Shown in pieces: positions 59,728 through 64,000 of a stretch of DNA of 64,000 bases (the first letter of the stretch is position 1; each line of letters opens with the position of its first letter). A model generated the notes under the pieces. That model had not been told where the DNA came from. It saw only the letters and a program-made list of their open reading frames with translations, and ran no database searches. The DNA is from Alkalibacillus filiformis (lineage in GTDB: Bacteria; Bacillota; Bacilli; Bacillales; Alkalibacillaceae), in contig NZ_JAUSUP010000001.1 of the NCBI RefSeq assembly GCF_030814115.1, positions 62,001 to 126,000 on the forward strand, given 5' to 3'. The translations under genes and the position numbers were made by a program.

Positions 59728-61676
59728 AAGAATTAATTACAAATTTGCAAGTCCATACTATTGAGTGTATAAGAGATAACAAACTTAATCTGCTTGAAGA
59801 GAATTTAAGTCTTTTAAAGAAAATACATAAACGTATGCTTGAAGAATCAAAGCAACCAAATGATTCTAAGAGTCTCAAGCATCTTATAAATAGTATAGAT
59901 ATAATTCTCGATAAATTAGCAGATCATAATTTTTATGAAGAATTTATTGATTTAGTTTCAACTTTTTATTTGGATGCTATAACTCATAAATTTATATTCA
60001 ATTTCAATTCAGCATTTTACCGATTTGCAAAATCGCTTAAATACATTGATGAAGAAAATTCAGTAAAGAAAATTAACTTTTCAAGATTATTAGTAAATAT
60101 CTATATTCTTGGAAGCGAAATAAATGATTATGAATATAATAAGCAAGTAAGTCATTTGTTGCCGCATATATATACAAATATTCAACAGAATAGTAATCTG
60201 TCAGAATTAACAAAGAAAGAGGTAACGGATAATTTAATAGGTGTTATATTTGATAATTTATATTTATTTGATAAAAAGGCTTATGAACAGCAAATAACAC
60301 TTTTTGAAAGGCTGGTGTTAAGACTATTAAAAGCTGCTATAGATGAAAAAGATAGTTATGTACTTAATCAAATATGGAATGGAAAATTTTCAAATGAGTT
60401 CGGTGAGTTGAATAAGAGTAGCAAAATAATATTATTTATAGCTGTCTATTCTTATTATCTTTCTGAGAAAGAAACTTTAGTAGATATGGAACATTTTAGA
60501 GCTTTATTTACAAAAGTTCTAGGGAAAAAGAATGACTTACTGCTGCTTAGGGGGCTAGATAGTTTTTGGAGCTTGTACAAGTTAGTGAAGCCAGAACTGA
60601 TAGGATGGGAATTTATGCCCTCTAACGGTGAGGCAAAATGGATGATGATGGAGGAGGTCCTGGAAGAATTCACTATATTTTATGCAGCTTCTATAGATTC
60701 CAGCTTTATTGATGAAATAGATAATACAGGTGAGCTTCAAAGTTTATTATTTAAATTTAATGCTAAAGAATTTAGTAAAATTGAAGATAAGTATGAAAAT
60801 TTTATAATGCATTTTGGAATAAAAGATTATGATAAAATAAGTGATTTGAGAATAATATACGAAGAACTTTTAGACAAATATTATGAAGGAAAATTACAAG
60901 AATTAACAGAATGGGATAAGAAATTAGAAAATCTCAAGTATCTTGAGGTAGATAAGGAAAATCTAATCGATGACAGTACTTTTTTGAGTGTTTTGGACAA
61001 GTATGATCAACAGCAATTTCAAAATAAAAATAAATATTCAATTGTTGAAAGACATTTAATTCCTGTTTCTACGCTAAATAATGAATTTTCTTTGGGAAAA
61101 TCAAATGACTTTTTAATCAAACGAAGTAGGACAAAATTACAACTATCTATTTTAAATGACCTAATAAACGAAGGGCTTCAAGTTGAGGAAGTAATAAGAG
61201 AAGTTATGTTTTATTATCCCGAAGAATTTGTTAAAGATCTGGAAGTTATCATTAATGGGCATACAAAAGAATTTACTCATCTTTTTAGTAGTGGAATAAA
61301 TTGGAGAAACCTTCATTTTAATAAACGACGTTTTGAAAAGTTCAATAAGCAAATGCGACAATTTACTTTTATAAGTAAAGCTTCTATTCCAGGATTATTT
61401 CTATTTAATAAAAATGATTATACCTATCATTTAAATAATTTTACAATTAATTATAGAAAACTTAACACTAAAGAATTACACGATCAACTAAAGGAATATA
61501 GAATTAAAGAGGGGTATAGAATTCCTATTCTCAACAACCATTCTAAAGAATTATCCCTGAAAGAAGCGAAGGATTTTCTGAAACTCAATAATAGAATTTT
61601 AGAATCTCATATAGACTTATATTTCTTCTCAGAATCTGTGGATAATTCTTTATATATAAAATTTAAAAATGCTTAA
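59724..61676 (+). CDS. Large helical protein of unknown function, coupled to the membrane protein
   Basis: 650 residues, AT-rich codons, predicted almost entirely helical with many Lys/Glu/Asn and no membrane segment, Walker motif or recognised catalytic motif. I cannot assign a family. The ATGA overlap with the small membrane protein implies equal expression and a complex of both, similar in plan to membrane-plus-sensor modules of defence loci. Ribosome site AAAGGAAG lies within the upstream gene. Confidence 0.65.
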   Translation: MKELITNLQVHTIECIRDNKLNLLEENLSLLKKIHKRMLEESKQPNDSKSLKHLINSIDIILDKLADHNFYEEFIDLVSTFYLDAITHKFIFNFNSAFYRFAKSLKYIDEENSVKKINFSRLLVNIYILGSEINDYEYNKQVSHLLPHIYTNIQQNSNLSELTKKEVTDNLIGVIFDNLYLFDKKAYEQQITLFERLVLRLLKAAIDEKDSYVLNQIWNGKFSNEFGELNKSSKIILFIAVYSYYLSEKETLVDMEHFRALFTKVLGKKNDLLLLRGLDSFWSLYKLVKPELIGWEFMPSNGEAKWMMMEEVLEEFTIFYAASIDSSFIDEIDNTGELQSLLFKFNAKEFSKIEDKYENFIMHFGIKDYDKISDLRIIYEELLDKYYEGKLQELTEWDKKLENLKYLEVDKENLIDDSTFLSVLDKYDQQQFQNKNKYSIVERHLIPVSTLNNEFSLGKSNDFLIKRSRTKLQLSILNDLINEGLQVEEVIREVMFYYPEEFVKDLEVIINGHTKEFTHLFSSGINWRNLHFNKRRFEKFNKQMRQFTFISKASIPGLFLFNKNDYTYHLNNFTINYRKLNTKELHDQLKEYRIKEGYRIPILNNHSKELSLKEAKDFLKLNNRILESHIDLYFFSESVDNSLYIKFKNA

Positions 61677-61698
61677 TAATTTATAAGGAGGTTTTTAT

Positions 61699-62346
61699 AT
61701 GGATTTAATGCTATACAAAAATGAAATAGAGGAAGAACTATTGAGGTACTCTAATCAATGTGTGAAAGAAAATGAGTATGATTATACTACATTTGGTAAA
61801 GAGATTGAACCAATACTATCAGAAGGATTAAGGTTCTACTTTATGAGTAAATTTAATTTTAGCGAAAGCGATTTTTATGAAGCTCCTAACAAAAATCATT
61901 TTCCTGATTTTACTTTATGTAGAGAAATAGCAATTGAGTTTAAAGCTGCAGTATATAATCGAAAGCCTGAAAATGATATGGGCACTATTAATAGTTGGAG
62001 TAGTAAGTTAAAAGAGTATGGTGATAATATTTATTATATTTTTGTTAAATACTCTACTGTGAATACTTACGTGAATATAGAAGATGTATTTTTTGATAAG
62101 GTTTATAGATTTATAGGATTAAACTCAGCTGGTTTCTTAAGGTATAGAGAAAAAGATGGTAATTTAAGACCTAAGTCTTGGGAAGATTTTGATAATGCTT
62201 ATACATATTGTGATAGCTTGATGGAATTCCAAGAGGGGCTGAGAAAAAGCGAATCCTATAGAGCAAGGAGGCTAGTAGAAAAACATTTTCCAGATGTAAG
62301 TGAAGAAGATAGAAGGATTATTAAAGAAAAATATTTTGATAATTAA
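61699..62346 (+). CDS. Restriction endonuclease-like protein 1 (PD-(D/E)XK)
   Basis: 215 residues. FPDFTLCREIAIEFKAAVYNRKPENDMGTINSWSSKL (about 73-110) has the PD-xn-ExK catalytic motif (PDF and EFK) followed by the NDMGT signature familiar from type II restriction enzymes. Predicted to cut DNA at a defined site; the site is unknown. TAAGGAGG precedes the ATG. Next gene starts 14 bases later. Confidence 0.75.
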   Translation: MDLMLYKNEIEEELLRYSNQCVKENEYDYTTFGKEIEPILSEGLRFYFMSKFNFSESDFYEAPNKNHFPDFTLCREIAIEFKAAVYNRKPENDMGTINSWSSKLKEYGDNIYYIFVKYSTVNTYVNIEDVFFDKVYRFIGLNSAGFLRYREKDGNLRPKSWEDFDNAYTYCDSLMEFQEGLRKSESYRARRLVEKHFPDVSEEDRRIIKEKYFDN

Positions 62347-62360
62347 TTAGGAGGAACTGA

Positions 62361-63353
62361 ATGGAACAAGAAGAAACAATACAAAAAAGTGCAGATGAAA
62401 TTCACGAATCTTTAAGAGATTGTCTTCCAATGGATGAGTTATATTTTGAATTTATTAAATTTAGGGAAGAAATTTTAAAAAAAATAGATAATTTTGAAGA
62501 GCGTGAAACACTTCTAGAAAGTCTAAAAGCATTTCTGTCATTAAGACTTAAATCAAAAGAGTATCCCAATTTTTTTAAAAAGAAACTAAAGACCGAATAT
62601 TATGGGTTTAAAGTACTTGTAAATTTAATAGGACTATCAGGAGAACAATGTAAAAATATTATATTTAATCATTCAACTTTAGATGTTAATTTTTCAGAAT
62701 CAAAGGTAGCCAATAATGAAGATATTAATACTGCGTTTGCGGATTTACTTATGAATGGCTATGAAGACGCAGAGCTAAAAGAATTAGTTGATGGCGATCA
62801 GATATTACTAGAATGCTTCAACTTAAAAAAGATAAATGGTTTAGTTGATTTGTTAGATAATAGCGAACTACTTAATAATGCTATAAGAATGGCTTATAAA
62901 GGAAGGTTAAGTGGAAAAAAAGGGTATCATACTGAACAACAAATCATTGGAGAATTAATTATTAATATGGGCTATACATATGAATCTGGAATAATTGATT
63001 TCCTAATTGATTACTATAATCCAACACAACACGATCAAGATAGAAATCCAAAAGTTGATTTAATAATTCCTGACAAACAAAATCCCAAAATATTAATTGA
63101 ATCAAGCTACCAATTAAGTACTGGCTCTTCACAAACAAGAAAAGGCGATAGTTATACTGCAATTAACAATGCGGTAAAAAAATATAATGATGAAAATGAT
63201 GAAAATCTGATTTTTATTAATTTTGTTGATGGTGCAGGTTGGAAACAAAGAGGAAAGGTTCAAATAAATAGACTGATGGATAATGCTGATTATGTTGTGA
63301 ATTATGATAATTTAGATAACCTCATTAATATAGTCAAACATTATATGGATTAA
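62361..63353 (+). CDS. Restriction endonuclease-like protein 2
   Basis: 330 residues. The N-terminal half is helical. The C-terminal part HTEQQIIGELIINMGYTYESG......NPKVDLIIPDKQNPKILIESSYQLSTGSSQTRKGDSY (about 195-270) is the D-x-ExS/K-type nuclease core, and FINFVDGAGWKQRGKVQINRLMDNADYVVNYDNLDNL ends it, a pattern I know from type II restriction enzymes of the ScaI/DpmI-like kind. The usual Lys of ExK is replaced by Ser-Tyr-Gln. TTAGGAGGAACTGA precedes the ATG. No methyltransferase gene is seen in the window. Confidence 0.7.
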   Translation: MEQEETIQKSADEIHESLRDCLPMDELYFEFIKFREEILKKIDNFEERETLLESLKAFLSLRLKSKEYPNFFKKKLKTEYYGFKVLVNLIGLSGEQCKNIIFNHSTLDVNFSESKVANNEDINTAFADLLMNGYEDAELKELVDGDQILLECFNLKKINGLVDLLDNSELLNNAIRMAYKGRLSGKKGYHTEQQIIGELIINMGYTYESGIIDFLIDYYNPTQHDQDRNPKVDLIIPDKQNPKILIESSYQLSTGSSQTRKGDSYTAINNAVKKYNDENDENLIFINFVDGAGWKQRGKVQINRLMDNADYVVNYDNLDNLINIVKHYMD

Positions 63354-63383
63354 ATATTATTTATAAATAAGTGAGAAAACAAA

Positions 63384-63716
63384 ATGCAATGCATTATTTG
63401 CAAAAATGAAAAATCAGTAGATGATATTTGTATGTATAGTATTAACTATATGACAAAAGGTAGAGTGCAAAAAAGATATTATTGTAAAAAATGTAGTGTG
63501 AAAAAATATGGAGATAATTGGAGACAAATTAAAGGATACGACGAGCACTATGAAGTAAGTGAAAGTGGATATGTTAGCGTTTATAGACAAGATAAATATT
63601 TTGATATAACTCATATTAAAAACGCAAGTACAAGATATGTCTATTTATATAAAAATGGTAAAAAAATCAAGAAGAATATATATTCCCTAATAAATAAGTT
63701 TTTTAGAGATAATTAA
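63384..63716 (+). CDS. Zinc-ribbon plus NUMOD4-motif protein
   Basis: 110 residues. Two Cys pairs (CIIC at 3-6, CKKC at about 34-37) form a likely zinc ribbon. WRQIKGYDEHYEVSESGYVSVYRQ (about 46-69) is the NUMOD4 motif of HNH homing endonucleases and their relatives. An HNH nuclease domain is missing, so it is a DNA-binding fragment or accessory protein. Weak ribosome site (AAGTGAGAA). Ends at a strong terminator. Confidence 0.7.
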   Translation: MQCIICKNEKSVDDICMYSINYMTKGRVQKRYYCKKCSVKKYGDNWRQIKGYDEHYEVSESGYVSVYRQDKYFDITHIKNASTRYVYLYKNGKKIKKNIYSLINKFFRDN

Positions 63717-63732
63717 AGATTACTTTAATAGT

Positions 63733-63774
63733 AAAAAAGCATCAAATTGCAGTATAGCAATTTGATGCTTTTTT
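63733..63774. terminator. Bidirectional terminator
   Basis: Perfect 18-pair stem AAAAAAGCATCAAATTGC / GCAATTTGATGCTTTTTT with loop AGTATA, T-rich on both sides. It separates convergent genes. Confidence 0.9.
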
Positions 63775-63798
63775 AATGAGGGTTAAATTTTATTATAA

Positions 63799-64000
63799 CT
63801 AAACTTTAATAATAGAAGCCTTCAAAGGATATTGAGGGTTTCCATATAATTCATTAAGTAATTCTTCTGAATAGCTAGTAAATTTGAGAAATTCTTCAAG
63901 TGTAGGTTTTCTGTCTAGTTTCTGTGCTAATTCTTGTGCCCTCAATTCAACTTCTTTCTTAGTTATATCTCGTTTAGGTCTTTTAACTGAGTCTCTTACC
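63799..64000 (-). CDS. C-terminal part of a protein running off the window (homing-endonuclease-repeat-like)
   Basis: The last 66 residues before the TAG. The frame is open to the window edge, so the start lies beyond 64000. KKEVELRAQELAQKLDRKPT followed by EEFLKFTSYSEELLNELYGN resembles the HNH-associated repeat (x-LA-x-x-L-x-R-x-P-T-x-x-E-F), suggesting an HNH nuclease or other DNA-binding protein. This fits the neighbouring NUMOD4 gene. Low certainty because only the end is seen. Confidence 0.45.
   Translation of the reverse strand, partial: VRDSVKRPKRDITKKEVELRAQELAQKLDRKPTLEEFLKFTSYSEELLNELYGNPQYPLKASIIKV

Overview
The window is one contiguous chromosomal stretch from a low-GC, spore-forming, probably salt-adapted member of the Bacillaceae. 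The signs are strong AGGAGG-type ribosome sites, frequent TTG/GTG starts, Bacillus-type small proteins (SinI-like, DUF4025/YozQ, two YjcZ mini-proteins, DUF3231, DUF3219, YuiD), very acidic exported proteins, and a glycine-betaine binding protein. I see no rRNA, tRNA, CRISPR array or complete insertion sequence.

0-22 kb is core-like: a secreted phosphodiesterase-type lipoprotein, a processive-type glycosyltransferase, YuiD, a short-chain dehydrogenase, an AbgT transporter broken by a one-base frameshift, a nitroreductase, peptide-chain release factor 3 (prfC), a staygreen homologue, a betaine-binding lipoprotein, a universal stress protein, an MMPL exporter with a secreted LxDG-repeat partner, a divergent tetR gene carrying an in-frame stop, an MFS exporter, and a CatE-like dioxygenase with a TACT-N7-AGTA type operator.

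22-36 kb holds a hybrid 7TMR-DISM kinase (kinase-receiver-kinase) with its OmpR-type regulator, DUF3231, an ABC-2 exporter, a cupin, a phosphotransferase and a DMT permease. It also holds the most striking single gene: an AhpD-like protein whose second redox cysteine of the CxxC motif is an in-frame TGA. A 28-nt stem-loop begins 5 nt after that TGA, its apical loop lies about 17 nt downstream, and the downstream reading frame stays intact. This is a candidate selenoprotein.

Six intergenic arrays (11.6, 14.0, 19.4, 22.3, 28.2, 35.3 kb) share an unusual repeat of about 21 bp. Each array has one block of GAGCGCYGATAAA units (exactly seven in four arrays) followed by a block of GAGCGCCAAA units, always in the same order. 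A second, different 21-22 bp repeat lies at 29.9 kb.

36-57.9 kb is a patchwork of small accessory genes: GNAT acetyltransferases, Nudix hydrolases, lipoproteins, a methyltransferase, a cytidine-deaminase-like protein, a dipeptidase E, a HAD hydrolase and a nuclease-helicase (DUF2075). A TAXI-type TRAP transporter operon is flanked by two near-identical SurA-N-like lipoprotein genes in direct orientation; a third copy lies 3 kb on.

57.9-64 kb is a markedly AT-richer segment that looks horizontally acquired. It begins exactly where a YdcF/DUF218 gene is cut short and a start-less reading frame begins. It carries a MazF-like protein, a membrane protein overlapping a 650-residue unknown protein, two adjacent restriction-endonuclease-like proteins without a visible methyltransferase, a zinc-ribbon/NUMOD4 protein, and the end of a possible homing-endonuclease-repeat protein on the other strand. 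The segment looks like a defence island, part of which may be undescribed.
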